Positions 7,588 through 16,424 of a stretch of 64,000 bases of DNA are shown here, piece after piece. Source of the stretch: Erysipelothrix sp. HDW6A. Its GTDB lineage: Bacteria; Bacillota_I; Bacilli_A; Erysipelotrichales; Erysipelotrichaceae. Location of the stretch: contig NZ_CP049859.1 of NCBI RefSeq assembly GCF_011400295.1, positions 248,001 to 312,000 of the forward strand, in the 5' to 3' direction. How positions within the stretch are numbered: the first letter of the stretch is position 1; each line of letters starts with the position of its first letter. Position numbers and translations under genes: made by a program. The notes below the pieces were generated by a model. That model was not told the origin of the DNA, searched no databases, and saw only the letters and a program-made list of their open reading frames with translations.

Positions 7588-9758
7588 TTTCTTTTCTCTC
7601 CTGGGTTTTGACTCTTATACATTGCAGCATATCTACCTTTTTTATTCATTAATACATCATGTGTTCCTTGTTCAACAATCTGACCATTTTCTAGATAAAA
7701 AATACAATCACATTGATATAGGCTTGTTAGTCTATGAGTAATTATGATGATTGTTTTACCTTTTAATTCATTGAATATCGTACTGTTTAGGTACTTCTCT
7801 AAATTCGGATCAAGATTCGAACTTATTTCATCAAAAATATAGATATCACTATCCCTGGCAAGTGCCCTTGCAATCGCAATACGTTGTTGTTGACCTGAAG
7901 AAAGATTTTTACCTCCTTCTTCAATATGAGTAAAATATTGCTGAGGTAATTTTCTAATAAATTGGTCAGCCCCTGATTTCTTACAGGAATTTATGATTGC
8001 TTCATAGATTGTATCACTGTTTCCTATTTTTAAATTGTCATAAATAGTTCCTGAAAACATTGATACACCTTGAGGAATGTATGATATTCTTTGTCTTATT
8101 TTATTAGCTGAGTAGTCCTTTATGTTACTACCTGATATTGAAATTTCTCCTTCATAATTTTCCATATACTTCATAAGTAAACGGGCAATTGTACTTTTAC
8201 CAGCACCGCTTTCACCAACGATCGCAACCTTAGTTCCTTGTTTTACATTCAAGTTTAATCTATTTAATACTGTTTGATAGTCATACGAGAAGATCACATT
8301 TTCAAACTTTATATCTCCGTTTGAGAACGTATCTATTTTATTTTTTTTACTATCTTCTGTCTCAAGTAAGAAAGTCTCACTTAATCGATTCATCGATAGT
8401 CTTAAATCTTGATGCATTAATTGGAAAGAAATAATATTCTGAATTGGTTCTACAAAGTATTGACTCAAGGATTGAAATGCTATGAGTTCTCCAAAACTGA
8501 TAATAGACTTCATTATCAAGATTGAACCTACACCTAAAAAGACAATACTTCCTAAAGAAGGTATGCTGCTTGAAAGTGTTGAATAGATATTATTTAGTTT
8601 TCCTTCTCTGTAGTTTGTCTTTAAGCTTTCTATGAACTTATGTTCTAGTTTATCGAACTGTTGGTACTCATCATTCATCGATTTAATAGTTTCTATGTTC
8701 TGGAATGTTTCGATGATATGAGAGTTTAACTTAGATTGGACTACCATCTTTTCTTCATTGATTTTCTTAAATGACTTCTTAAATACATTGACTATGATAA
8801 TTTGAATGATAATACTCACTACAAGGATTAAGAAAAGCTGTCCACTGATACTCATTAAATAAATAGCAGATATCATTGATACAACAATATCTAAGGGTAG
8901 TGAAACAGACAGAGACAGTAATAATTCTTTTACAGTTAAGGCATCTTGAAAACGCGTAGTGATATCACCAATCTGGCGTCCGTAGTAATAATCAATTGGC
9001 AAATAAAGAATGTGACGATAATACTTCAAGATAAGTGGAATATCAACTTTACGTGTTAAATAGAGAATGTGAGAAGTGCGTATGTATGACAATATTGATT
9101 GAATTATAAGGATAACGACGCATACTAAACTAGCATTAAAGATACTTTGATTTAAATTTAGTGGAATGTACTCATCAATAATTACTTTTGAAATGAAACT
9201 TGTAGTAATACCCAATACACTTAGAAACAAAGAAGATAGTAATACTGATATTAGTAGTTTTTTCTGAGGAACAATTAAATTTCTAAATAGAGAAGATAGC
9301 GTGGATACTGACTCATTAACACGTTCAAAGTCATTCTTTGGTGATATTAATACTGCAATATCTGAAAATAAATCTTTCAATTGACTCTCTGAATAGACTT
9401 CAATTGATTCCTTTGCAGGATCAGAGATAATAAAATTACGATTTCTCCTAATTTTATGAAGTACCACAAAATGATTCATTCCATATTCGTTAATACAATG
9501 GAGTATCATTGGGAATTTCATCTTTTTATCAATATCTTCTAGCTCTACCTTTACTACTTTCACATTAAATTGATAGGATTCTAAACACTTCTTCATTGTT
9601 AATAAGTTAATTCCATTATTTTTAAGGAAAGTGTTCTGTCGAATCTTGATTAACGGAATATTTTTACCATAATGCTTCAGTACATTTGATATTACCGCTA
9701 TGCCGCAGTCTTTTTGATCATGCTGCTGCACATGGGAATAGGTATATCTCAACTTCAT
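7575..9758 (-). CDS. Peptide ABC exporter with N-terminal C39 peptidase
   Basis: Bacteriocin/pheromone-type exporter that cleaves a leader peptide and transports the product. The C39 domain (about 1-135) has the oxyanion Gln and nucleophile Cys18 in QKDCG, His in MNHFVVL and Asp in ISDPA, so it looks active. Six transmembrane helices follow (about 160-440). The ABC domain has Walker A GESGAGKST, signature LSSGQQQR and Walker B IYIFDE. The ATG at 9758 is taken as start; an in-frame GTG lies one codon upstream and GGAG is very close. No precursor peptide gene is visible next to it, which is unusual for this class. Confidence 0.9.
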   Translation of the reverse strand: MKLRYTYSHVQQHDQKDCGIAVISNVLKHYGKNIPLIKIRQNTFLKNNGINLLTMKKCLESYQFNVKVVKVELEDIDKKMKFPMILHCINEYGMNHFVVLHKIRRNRNFIISDPAKESIEVYSESQLKDLFSDIAVLISPKNDFERVNESVSTLSSLFRNLIVPQKKLLISVLLSSLFLSVLGITTSFISKVIIDEYIPLNLNQSIFNASLVCVVILIIQSILSYIRTSHILYLTRKVDIPLILKYYRHILYLPIDYYYGRQIGDITTRFQDALTVKELLLSLSVSLPLDIVVSMISAIYLMSISGQLFLILVVSIIIQIIIVNVFKKSFKKINEEKMVVQSKLNSHIIETFQNIETIKSMNDEYQQFDKLEHKFIESLKTNYREGKLNNIYSTLSSSIPSLGSIVFLGVGSILIMKSIISFGELIAFQSLSQYFVEPIQNIISFQLMHQDLRLSMNRLSETFLLETEDSKKNKIDTFSNGDIKFENVIFSYDYQTVLNRLNLNVKQGTKVAIVGESGAGKSTIARLLMKYMENYEGEISISGSNIKDYSANKIRQRISYIPQGVSMFSGTIYDNLKIGNSDTIYEAIINSCKKSGADQFIRKLPQQYFTHIEEGGKNLSSGQQQRIAIARALARDSDIYIFDEISSNLDPNLEKYLNSTIFNELKGKTIIIITHRLTSLYQCDCIFYLENGQIVEQGTHDVLMNKKGRYAAMYKSQNPGEKRKCQN

Positions 9759-9802
9759 CACTCCAATCTATAAATAAGTAGGAGTGCAAATTGGGAAAAC
9801 CT

Positions 9803-9836
9803 AAAAAAAAAAAAACACATCTTTATAATGTGTTTT
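9803..9836 (-). terminator. Terminator after the GNAT gene
   Basis: AAAACACAT pairs with ATGTGTTTT. On the minus strand the hairpin is followed by a run of more than ten T. It isolates the GNAT gene from the exporter operon. Confidence 0.9.
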
Positions 9837-10347
9837 CGAAGTCCTCTTTAAATAAACTATACATTACATCATCATGGATAACACCTTTAAAGTCCTTCAC
9901 AGCTGTTTTAAGGTATCCTTCTTGCTTGAAGCCAAGTTTCTTGATGAGTTTATGCGATTTCTCATTTTCGGCAAATACACGAGCTGTAATGATGTCATAT
10001 TGATAAAAATTAAAACAATGAGTCAATGCTGCATGTAGAGCTTCACTCATATACCCTTTTCCAGCATACTTTTCACCTAACCAATAAGATATGAGTGCTG
10101 AATTAACACCGTAGCGAATCCTATCAGGATCTATATGAATGACACCAATTGCTTTTCTACTTGCTTTCTCAACAATACAAAACCCTTGTGTTATCGAGAA
10201 TCTATCAAGTTCCTCAATAAGTATATCTCGAGTATAAGGCAACATAACATTATATTTCTGAACGTAATCACTGTTTACTAGTGTTAATAAATCAGTGACA
10301 TCTGTTTTTCTTGCTTTTCTTAGAATAAGTCGCTCAGTAGTTAACAT
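9823..10347 (-). CDS. GNAT acetyltransferase, RimJ/RimL-like
   Basis: Predicted N-acetyltransferase using acetyl-CoA. The N-terminal LTTERLILRKARKTD segment is typical of the Acetyltransf_3 (RimJ/RimL) group, and the acetyl-CoA loop lies in LGEKYAGKGYMSEAL (about residues 91-105). The C-terminal VFAENEKSHKLIKKLGF motif completes the fold. The 174-residue length is normal. It is a single gene with its own GGAGG site and terminators on both sides. Targets in this family include ribosomal proteins and small amines; no specific one can be assigned. Confidence 0.85.
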   Translation of the reverse strand: MLTTERLILRKARKTDVTDLLTLVNSDYVQKYNVMLPYTRDILIEELDRFSITQGFCIVEKASRKAIGVIHIDPDRIRYGVNSALISYWLGEKYAGKGYMSEALHAALTHCFNFYQYDIITARVFAENEKSHKLIKKLGFKQEGYLKTAVKDFKGVIHDDVMYSLFKEDFENTL

Positions 10348-10377
10348 ACAATCCCTCCATTATTAATTTAAGTATAG

Positions 10378-10407
10378 TAAAAAAGTCCTAATTTTAATAG
10401 GACTTTT
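10378..10407 (-). terminator. Terminator after dnaN
   Basis: AAAAGTCCTA and TAGGACTTTT pair around a short loop. On the minus strand the hairpin is followed by several T. It lies just downstream of the dnaN stop. Confidence 0.85.
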
Positions 10408-10414
10408 GGATTTA

Positions 10415-11533
10415 TTAATCAAATGTACGAAGTGGTAAGATTAATTGAATAATTGAATCATCACCAGGTGAACGTAATACAAATGCTTGCATCTCACCAA
10501 CGAATAGAATTCTAATTGACTCTGTTTTAAATGATTTCAATGCTTCGATGAGATAACGACCACTGAATGATATTTTGAGGATACCTCCAATATATTCAAG
10601 AGGTTGTAGAACTTCTTCAGACGAACCAATTTCTTGTGAACGTGAACTTAATATCACTGATTCAGGGCTTGATTCTAATTTAACTGTCCATGATCCATCA
10701 GCTTTTAAGAATGAAGAACGATCGAGAGCATTAATCATTTCTGATTTGTTCATTAACATTTCAAATCCATACTCATTTGGAATCAATCGGTTAACATCTG
10801 GGAATAGACCATCAATTAATCGTGATTGAATTAATGTATTATCAACATAGAATTGAACAAGACGATCGGATACTGCAATTTCAACTTCAGAATCTGTCTG
10901 AATTGTTTTTTGAACTTCATATAAGTTTGTAGCAGGAATACAGATATTAAAGTTTAACCCTTCAGGAATTTCGATTGTCTTTTTAGCAAGTCGGTAACTA
11001 TCAGTTGCAATACAGTTAAGTGTTGTACCATCAGTCTTAAAGTTAACACCTGTAAAAATAGGACGATCTTCGCTTGTAGAACAAACAAATGCTGTTTGAG
11101 ATATTACTTCTGAGAATACAGTTCCTTTAAGTGTGAATGTTGTATCAGGTTTAGCAAAATCAATCGCAGGATATAAATCAGCTTTACTTCCGTTAATATT
11201 ATATTCAGCTTGATTACCACTCACTCGTGTTAAAGCGCCATCAATAATTTCAATATTAATAATTGATGCATCAAGTTTACGCACTGCTTCAAGAATATAA
11301 CGAGCTTCTAAAACAACTCTTCCTTCTTCATAGACAGTAAGTTGATTATCATCAGTTCTTTCTATAATTTCGCGAATTGATATGTTTGAATCACTAGCAA
11401 CAAGTTCTAATGAATCGTTTTTCAAATTAAAGAGTATTCCAGATAATATTGGTAATGGGCTATGAGTAGAAGCTGCACGACCAACAGATGCCAAGGATTT
11501 GTATAGAGCTTGTTTTTTAATAGTAAATTTCAT
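10415..11533 (-). CDS. dnaN: DNA polymerase III beta sliding clamp
   Basis: Ring-shaped processivity clamp of the replicase. Three clamp domains can be followed along about 372 residues, beginning KFTIKKQALYKSLASVGRA and ending with the conserved LILPLRTF. The ATG at 11533 is chosen because GGAGG lies five bases upstream; the in-frame ATG at 11545 overlaps that site. A TATAAT on the minus strand at 11564-11569 is a likely -10. It follows dnaA in the same direction with a 240-base gap, but recF and gyrB/gyrA do not follow it; they lie on the other side of oriC. Confidence 0.97.
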   Translation of the reverse strand: MKFTIKKQALYKSLASVGRAASTHSPLPILSGILFNLKNDSLELVASDSNISIREIIERTDDNQLTVYEEGRVVLEARYILEAVRKLDASIINIEIIDGALTRVSGNQAEYNINGSKADLYPAIDFAKPDTTFTLKGTVFSEVISQTAFVCSTSEDRPIFTGVNFKTDGTTLNCIATDSYRLAKKTIEIPEGLNFNICIPATNLYEVQKTIQTDSEVEIAVSDRLVQFYVDNTLIQSRLIDGLFPDVNRLIPNEYGFEMLMNKSEMINALDRSSFLKADGSWTVKLESSPESVILSSRSQEIGSSEEVLQPLEYIGGILKISFSGRYLIEALKSFKTESIRILFVGEMQAFVLRSPGDDSIIQLILPLRTFD

Positions 11534-11654
11534 ACGTTCCTCCATGAGTTTTCACTTAGTAATATTATAACATAATAAGCAATTCTTTAGTATCTGTTTA
11601 AGCCATTTTATTACTATATATATACTATAAATAATACTTATTACTATTAAGGGG

Positions 11655-11671
11655 TGTTGATAAGTGGATAA
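11655..11671 (-). promoter_or_regulatory. DnaA-box pair in the dnaA-dnaN gap
   Basis: On the minus strand TTATCCACT is directly followed by TTATCAACA (sharing one base), each close to the TTATNCACA consensus. A further near-match, TTATCCCCA, lies at about 11739-11747. The gap otherwise holds the dnaN promoter and the dnaA terminator. Confidence 0.55.
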
Positions 11672-11757
11672 CATCGCAAATATCGTTTAGATAGTGCGTT
11701 TCTTATTGATTTTAGGCTGTGTAGAGATTGGGGATTGATGGGGATAAATTTAAAGAA

Positions 11758-11790
11758 AAAGCAGAACACAATGTTACTTGAATTCTGCTT
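11758..11790 (-). terminator. Terminator overlapping the dnaA stop
   Basis: AAGCAGAA and TTCTGCTT pair across the dnaA stop codon, with T residues following on the minus strand. Confidence 0.65.
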
Positions 11791-13153
11791 CAATTTCAAA
11801 GATAGCTTTAGCTAATAATGCATCTGTTTTCAATTTTTTATCAATTTTATCATAAGCACTTATAATTGTTGAATGATCTCGTTTTCCAAAATCTTCACCG
11901 ATTTTATTGTAAGGAAGATCTAAATGTTTTCGAGATAGATATATTGCTATATGTCGTGCATTCGAAATAGCTTTGGTTCTTGATTTCGAGATTAACTGCG
12001 CTTGAGTTAATCCATAATAGTCTGCAACAATACGTTTAATAGTCTTAGTTGTTAGTTCAGTAGTACTAATGCTCTCACCTTTTGTTGTTTTAAAGGCAGA
12101 CATTGCTGTTTCTATACCTATATGTTGTCCATTATCTGAGAATTGAATGGAATAGAAGAGCAATCGATTAAGAGCTCCTTCTAACATTCGTACATCTTTA
12201 GAGAAATTGGATGCTACATAGTGTAAGACCTCTTCGTCAAAGATATCAGAATCAACACTTCGGTTTTCAATCTTCATTTTTAAGATAGCTAACGATGTTT
12301 CAAATTCAGGGGAATCAACACCAACTGATAAACCTGAAGAGAAACGGCTAATTAAGCGGTCCTCAAGGCCTTTTATCTCTGTTGGTAGTCTATCGCTAGT
12401 AATAACGATTTGCTTACGATTATAGATAAGTTCATTGAATATATGGAAGAAAATCTCATGTGATTTTTCTTTACCAGCTAAGAATTGAATATCATCGATC
12501 AATAGAACATCTAAGTTATACATTCTTTCCTTAAATTCTTCAATTTCTCGATTTTGAATTGAATTGGCGACATCCCTAACAAAATCTGAACTCGACGTAT
12601 AATAAACTCGTGCATCTTGATTATTATCTTTAATATAGTTACCAATAGCGTTTAATAAGTGTGTTTTACCCAGTCCGGAGTTACCATAAATGAATAATGG
12701 AGTATAGAATTGACCAGGTCGATAAGCACAGCCTAGAGCAGCAGAATGACTCTCTTTATTACTTGGTCCAACTACGAAATTATTAAAGGTTTGATTGGGT
12801 GAAATCCGATCATTTGAGAATTTTTTAATATTATTATTGATTTCTTGAACAGGATCTGGTGAAAAACTTGGTTTTTTAGCAAACTCATTCTCATCCATTA
12901 CCTTAGTATTTATTCCCTCGCGACCCAAGACATCATTTATTGCTGTATTTAGGAACTCAATCTGATCTTGAATAATAACTTTTTGTAAAAATGAAGAAAC
13001 CACAACAGTTGCGGAGGTATCACTTATTGATCCAAGACGTGTATCCATTTCAATATATGTTTTGTATATTACAGGTTCGAGAGAACTATTTTCTTGAATA
13101 TATGTTTTAACTTTAGTCCAAACATCATCCAAATAGAATTGCATTGTTGTCAT
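11774..13153 (-). CDS. dnaA: Chromosomal replication initiator DnaA
   Basis: Initiator ATPase that binds DnaA boxes and melts oriC. Domain I (about 1-85) is followed by a short linker, the AAA+ domain with Walker A GNSGLGKTHL and Walker B VLLIDDIQF, and the C-terminal helix-turn-helix with the signature FGKRDHSTIISAYDKI. GGAGG lies six bases before the ATG at 13153. The 459-residue length fits the Firmicutes family. Its upstream region is the DnaA-box-rich oriC, so autoregulation is likely. Confidence 0.98.
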   Translation of the reverse strand: MTTMQFYLDDVWTKVKTYIQENSSLEPVIYKTYIEMDTRLGSISDTSATVVVSSFLQKVIIQDQIEFLNTAINDVLGREGINTKVMDENEFAKKPSFSPDPVQEINNNIKKFSNDRISPNQTFNNFVVGPSNKESHSAALGCAYRPGQFYTPLFIYGNSGLGKTHLLNAIGNYIKDNNQDARVYYTSSSDFVRDVANSIQNREIEEFKERMYNLDVLLIDDIQFLAGKEKSHEIFFHIFNELIYNRKQIVITSDRLPTEIKGLEDRLISRFSSGLSVGVDSPEFETSLAILKMKIENRSVDSDIFDEEVLHYVASNFSKDVRMLEGALNRLLFYSIQFSDNGQHIGIETAMSAFKTTKGESISTTELTTKTIKRIVADYYGLTQAQLISKSRTKAISNARHIAIYLSRKHLDLPYNKIGEDFGKRDHSTIISAYDKIDKKLKTDALLAKAIFEIEAEFK

Positions 13154-13189
13154 AATAGTCCTCCTTGCACTATTAATAATACCAAATTG

Positions 13190-13680
13190 TTATCAAGAAA
13201 TCTTATGAAAATCACTTACAAACAGGTTATCCACATTTAGATAAGTTAAAAACTCAATGAACAGTGGACAAAAGATAGTTTTCCACATCTTTCCACAACT
13301 TTTAAATGTTTATAAGTGTTGAAAGAATTATCAACTCTCCACACATATGTGGGTAATTTGTATATCAAAAAAAAAAAACGAAATCTATCAACGATTTATC
13401 AACGTATAATATCGGCTTAAATAGTTAGTATATTTGAGTTATCAACACTTATCCACACTGTTGATAACTCATGTTGATAACACGTTGATTATCGTGTGGA
13501 AATATAGAAATATTTAGAAAGTTAAAAAAGTTATCAACATTATTATCAAAAATTAACCACATTAATTTTCAAATTGTTTTATTGTGGACTTTAATATGAT
13601 TTTTTGATATTTTACAGATAATTAATATTGAAATTACATAATTTATTCAGAAAGGTATTATTCTTCTAAATTAAGAGCAA
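13190..13680. other. oriC: Chromosomal replication origin oriC
   Basis: This gene-free region between dnaA and rpmH holds many DnaA boxes. Perfect TTATCCACA copies lie at 13227-13235 and 13449-13457. Near-consensus copies lie at 13279-13287, 13289-13297, 13328-13336, 13396-13404, 13439-13447, 13531-13539 and 13553-13561 on the plus strand, and at 13459-13467 and 13472-13480 on the minus strand. The densest group is 13439-13480. A very AT-rich stretch follows from about 13560 to 13680 and is the likely unwinding element. Gene direction switches across this region, as expected at an origin. Confidence 0.93.
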
Positions 13681-13747
13681 ATATTGTAACGGTATACTGT
13701 AAGAAAAAATAATCTATGAAAAAATTAATTTTGGATATCAATACACA

Positions 13748-13776
13748 TTGACATTTGGCATAGGATTATATATAAT
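13748..13776 (+). promoter_or_regulatory. Promoter of rpmH
   Basis: Perfect sigma-A consensus: TTGACA (13748-13753), a 17-base spacer, and TATAAT (13771-13776). The transcript should start near 13783, about 45 bases before rpmH. A 10-base inverted repeat (13673-13682 and 13785-13794) brackets it. Confidence 0.9.
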
Positions 13777-13827
13777 TTTAAAGCATTTGCTCTTTATCGT
13801 AAAAAGAAGAACTGGAGGTGGTTTTCA

Positions 13828-13962
13828 ATGAAGAGAACTTATCAACCGAGCAAAAGGAAACACCAAAAGGTCCATGGCTTCAGAGCCCGTATGAAAACTG
13901 TAGGTGGACGTCGTGTCTTAGCACGTCGTAGATCCAAAGGAAGAAAAGTGTTATCTGCATAA
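13828..13962 (+). CDS. rpmH: 50S ribosomal protein L34
   Basis: A 44-residue basic ribosomal protein, [11 protein letters not shown] at the start and the usual R-rich C terminus ending [15 protein letters not shown] lies seven bases before the ATG. It is the first gene to the right of oriC and is followed by a terminator-like hairpin before rnpA, so full-length rpmH-rnpA message may be limited by attenuation. Confidence 0.98.
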   Translation: MKRTYQPSKRKHQKVHGFRARMKTVGGRRVLARRRSKGRKVLSA

Positions 13963-13965
13963 TTA

Positions 13966-13989
13966 GTCACCCATGCGGGTGGCTTTTTT
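13966..13989 (+). terminator. Terminator or attenuator between rpmH and rnpA
   Basis: CACCC and GGGTG pair around ATGC, followed by TTTTTT. It would end most rpmH transcripts before rnpA. Confidence 0.75.
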
Positions 13990-13999
13990 GTAATTACTT

Positions 14000-14326
14000 A
14001 TGAAAAAGGATCGCAGGATAAAAGATGCTCGAGAATTCCAGAGCATCATGCAAAAAAAGAAATTTAGGAATTCAAGTAATTTTAGTGTTTATTTTGCTCA
14101 TAAAAAGGATGAAAAAACTCGTATCGGTATATCTGTTCCTAAGAAACTTGGGAACGCTGTATTGCGTAATTTGACTAAGCGACAAGTTAGACATATGTTA
14201 CGTAGTATTGATGTCGATTCTCTTGAATTTGATGCGATTATCCTTGTTAGAAAAAACTATTTCAATAATACCTTTGATAGTAACCAAAAAGACTTGGAAA
14301 AACTCATGAAAACGGTTAAAATGTAA
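14000..14326 (+). CDS. rnpA: Ribonuclease P protein component
   Basis: Protein subunit that helps RNase P RNA mature the 5' ends of tRNAs. The family signature RN-x-x-KRQVR is present at about residues 55-63, and the N terminus (KKDRRIKDAREFQSIMQ) is typical. At 108 residues it has the usual length. No Shine-Dalgarno site is visible before the ATG at 14000, which follows the T run of the terminator hairpin; low translation of this gene would fit the small amount of protein needed. Confidence 0.93.
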   Translation: MKKDRRIKDAREFQSIMQKKKFRNSSNFSVYFAHKKDEKTRIGISVPKKLGNAVLRNLTKRQVRHMLRSIDVDSLEFDAIILVRKNYFNNTFDSNQKDLEKLMKTVKM

Positions 14327-14350
14327 GGGTACGCATGTTAGGAGAATTTA

Positions 14351-15193
14351 ATGAAGAAACATAAAAAACTAATAATCATTCTGTTTGCACTGGTAGTGCT
14401 TACAGGGTGTGTAAACTATATAGATAGAGATACCGGAAAAATAATGGTAGACAAAATCATCCATTGGGGTGATGCATGGACATGGGGTAAAGAAAACTGG
14501 TTCGAAGCTATCTTCGTTTGGCCAATGGCACAAATTCTTAACTTCTTTGGTCAATATACAGGTGCTTTCTTAGCCATCGTTATCTTAGCTTTACTTGTTC
14601 GTCTTGCAACATTACGTAGTTCAATCAACTCAACAATCCAACAACAAAAAATGCAATTGATGGGTCCAGAACAACAAAGAATCCAAGAAAAATATCGTAA
14701 TCGTACAGACCAACAATCAAAAATGGCAATGAATACAGAAATTCAAAAGCTTTATCAAAAACATGATATTAAGCCTCTATCAGCATTAGGTGGTACTTTC
14801 TTACAATTACCAATCACATTTGCAATGTACTATGCTGTTACACGTGCTGATGTTATTATTCGTGGAACTGTTTTAGGTCAATCCTTAGAAATAACACCTA
14901 AAGATGGATTTGCATCAGGTAATGTTGTTGTTATCGCAATCTTCTTACTTATGATTGTTGCGCAAGCATCATCAATGTTCTTACCACAATATATGACACG
15001 TCGTAAGATGAAGAAATATCCTGGTCAAAAAGCACCAGCAAACAATACAAACTCAATGATGTTTATGTCATTAGCGATGATTGTATTCTTCGCATTAAAC
15101 TGGAATATCGGTATGAGTTTATACTGGATGATTTCAGCATTTACACAATTAGGACAAACACTATTCATTAACTGGAAATACGGAAACCAATAA
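14351..15193 (+). CDS. yidC: Membrane protein insertase YidC/OxaA, lipoprotein form
   Basis: Inserts membrane proteins alone or with SecYEG. A lipoprotein signal (KKHKKLIIILFALVVLTGC) ends at Cys20, as in Gram-positive YidC1/SpoIIIJ. The conserved hydrophilic-groove Arg lies in the first core helix (ALLVRLATLR, near residue 90), followed by the cytoplasmic helical hairpin and four further helices. The 280-residue length is standard. GGAG precedes the ATG, and jag follows 24 bases after the stop, the usual yidC-jag pair. Confidence 0.96.
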   Translation: MKKHKKLIIILFALVVLTGCVNYIDRDTGKIMVDKIIHWGDAWTWGKENWFEAIFVWPMAQILNFFGQYTGAFLAIVILALLVRLATLRSSINSTIQQQKMQLMGPEQQRIQEKYRNRTDQQSKMAMNTEIQKLYQKHDIKPLSALGGTFLQLPITFAMYYAVTRADVIIRGTVLGQSLEITPKDGFASGNVVVIAIFLLMIVAQASSMFLPQYMTRRKMKKYPGQKAPANNTNSMMFMSLAMIVFFALNWNIGMSLYWMISAFTQLGQTLFINWKYGNQ

Positions 15194-15216
15194 TTTCGAG
15201 ATAAGGAGGACATCAT

Positions 15217-15831
15217 ATGAAGCAATATACTGCAAAGAATATCGAAGAACTTTTAGTAAATGTAGCTAAAGAGAAAAATGTAAGTGTAGAAGAATTAACA
15301 TACTTTATAAAAGAAGAAAAAGCAGGGTTCCTTGGATTTGGATCAAGCGTCACTGCTGAAGTTTATGCGCTCCAAGATGTTGTTGACTTTACTCATGATT
15401 ATTTAGAGAAATTCTTTGAAGGATTTGAAATTCCTGTATCAATCTCAATCGAACAAAGTGGCAATTCAATTAATGTTAATCTTGATGCAGATAATAATGC
15501 AATCATTATTGGCCGTGGTGGTAAATCACTTGATGGAATTCGCCAAATGACACGCCAAGCAGTAAGTGCACATTTCAAACGTCGTTTCTTTGTAACTGTT
15601 GATGTCAATAATTACAAGAATGACCGTTATGCAAAACTTAAAGCAATGGCTAAACGTATTGCACGTCAAGTTCAAAAATCAAAGGTAGATGTATCCTTGG
15701 ATCCAATGCCAAATGATGAACGCCGTGTTATTCACAAAGAACTTACAGATGTTAAAAACATTCGTACAATAAGTGAAGGTGAAGGACGTAATCGTCATCT
15801 TAAGATTGTTTATGATAGTAATAAAGAATAA
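15217..15831 (+). CDS. jag: RNA-binding protein Jag/KhpB
   Basis: RNA-binding regulator linked to cell elongation and division through partner KhpA. It has a Jag_N domain (about 1-50), a type II KH domain with the loop IIGRGGKSLDGIRQM (about 92-106), and a C-terminal R3H domain with the R-x3-H motif in DERRVIHKEL (about 165-174). GGAGG precedes the ATG at 15217 by about seven bases. It probably shares a transcript with yidC. Confidence 0.95.
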   Translation: MKQYTAKNIEELLVNVAKEKNVSVEELTYFIKEEKAGFLGFGSSVTAEVYALQDVVDFTHDYLEKFFEGFEIPVSISIEQSGNSINVNLDADNNAIIIGRGGKSLDGIRQMTRQAVSAHFKRRFFVTVDVNNYKNDRYAKLKAMAKRIARQVQKSKVDVSLDPMPNDERRVIHKELTDVKNIRTISEGEGRNRHLKIVYDSNKE

Positions 15832-15851
15832 GGAATCTTCCTTATTCTTTT
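15826..15851 (+). terminator. Terminator after jag
   Basis: GAATAAGG and CCTTATTC form a perfect stem around AATCTT, followed by T residues. It includes the jag stop codon. Confidence 0.85.
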
Positions 15852-15869
15852 CTTTCTTTGGAGGCTTGT

Positions 15870-16424
15870 ATGAAAGTTATAGTTGGCTTGGGTAACCCAG
15901 GCAAGAAGTATGAAAAAACACGCCACAATGCAGGGTTTATCGTTATTGATGAACTTGCTAAGAAGTTAGGCTGTGCATCTTTTACAGATAAATTTAAGGC
16001 TAAAGTATGCGAAACATTTGTAGGTAGCGAAAAAGTTATTCTTATTAAACCACAAACATATATGAACTTATCAGGTGAATCAGTATCGGCTGTTGTTGAT
16101 TATTATGATATCTACTTGGATGATTTATTAGTCATTACTGATGATAAAGATATGGAAATTGGACAACTTAGGATTCGACTTAAAGGAAGTTCTGGTGGAC
16201 AAAATGGAATTAAGAGTATTATTCAACATCTTGGTACACAAGAGTTTTCACGTCTTAAAGTAGGGATAGGGTCACATCCTCATATGAATGCTGCTGATTA
16301 TGTTATGGGTAAAATCGATGAAGAAGTAGCAATCGACAAAGCTGTCGATGCTGCTTATGATTTCTGTTTAGGAAAAGATATGTTATCCATTATGAATGTG
16401 TATAACACGAAAGGTAATTCATGA
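15870..16424 (+). CDS. pth: Peptidyl-tRNA hydrolase
   Basis: Releases peptides from stalled peptidyl-tRNA. GLGNPGKKYEKTRHNAGF at the N terminus contains the catalytic His of TRHNAG and the Asn of LGNPG; PQTYMNLSG and the DDKDMEIGQLRIR segment with the catalytic Asp follow. The ATG at 15870 has GGAGG five bases upstream; an upstream TTG at 15858 overlaps that site. It is 184 residues. It overlaps mfd by four bases (ATGA), a conserved pth-mfd pair. Confidence 0.96.
   Translation: MKVIVGLGNPGKKYEKTRHNAGFIVIDELAKKLGCASFTDKFKAKVCETFVGSEKVILIKPQTYMNLSGESVSAVVDYYDIYLDDLLVITDDKDMEIGQLRIRLKGSSGGQNGIKSIIQHLGTQEFSRLKVGIGSHPHMNAADYVMGKIDEEVAIDKAVDAAYDFCLGKDMLSIMNVYNTKGNS

Noticed and set aside
13381-13440. 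DnaA-trio elements in oriC
   Set aside because: Some TAG/TAT triplets occur, but not a clear run next to a box, so I did not call them.
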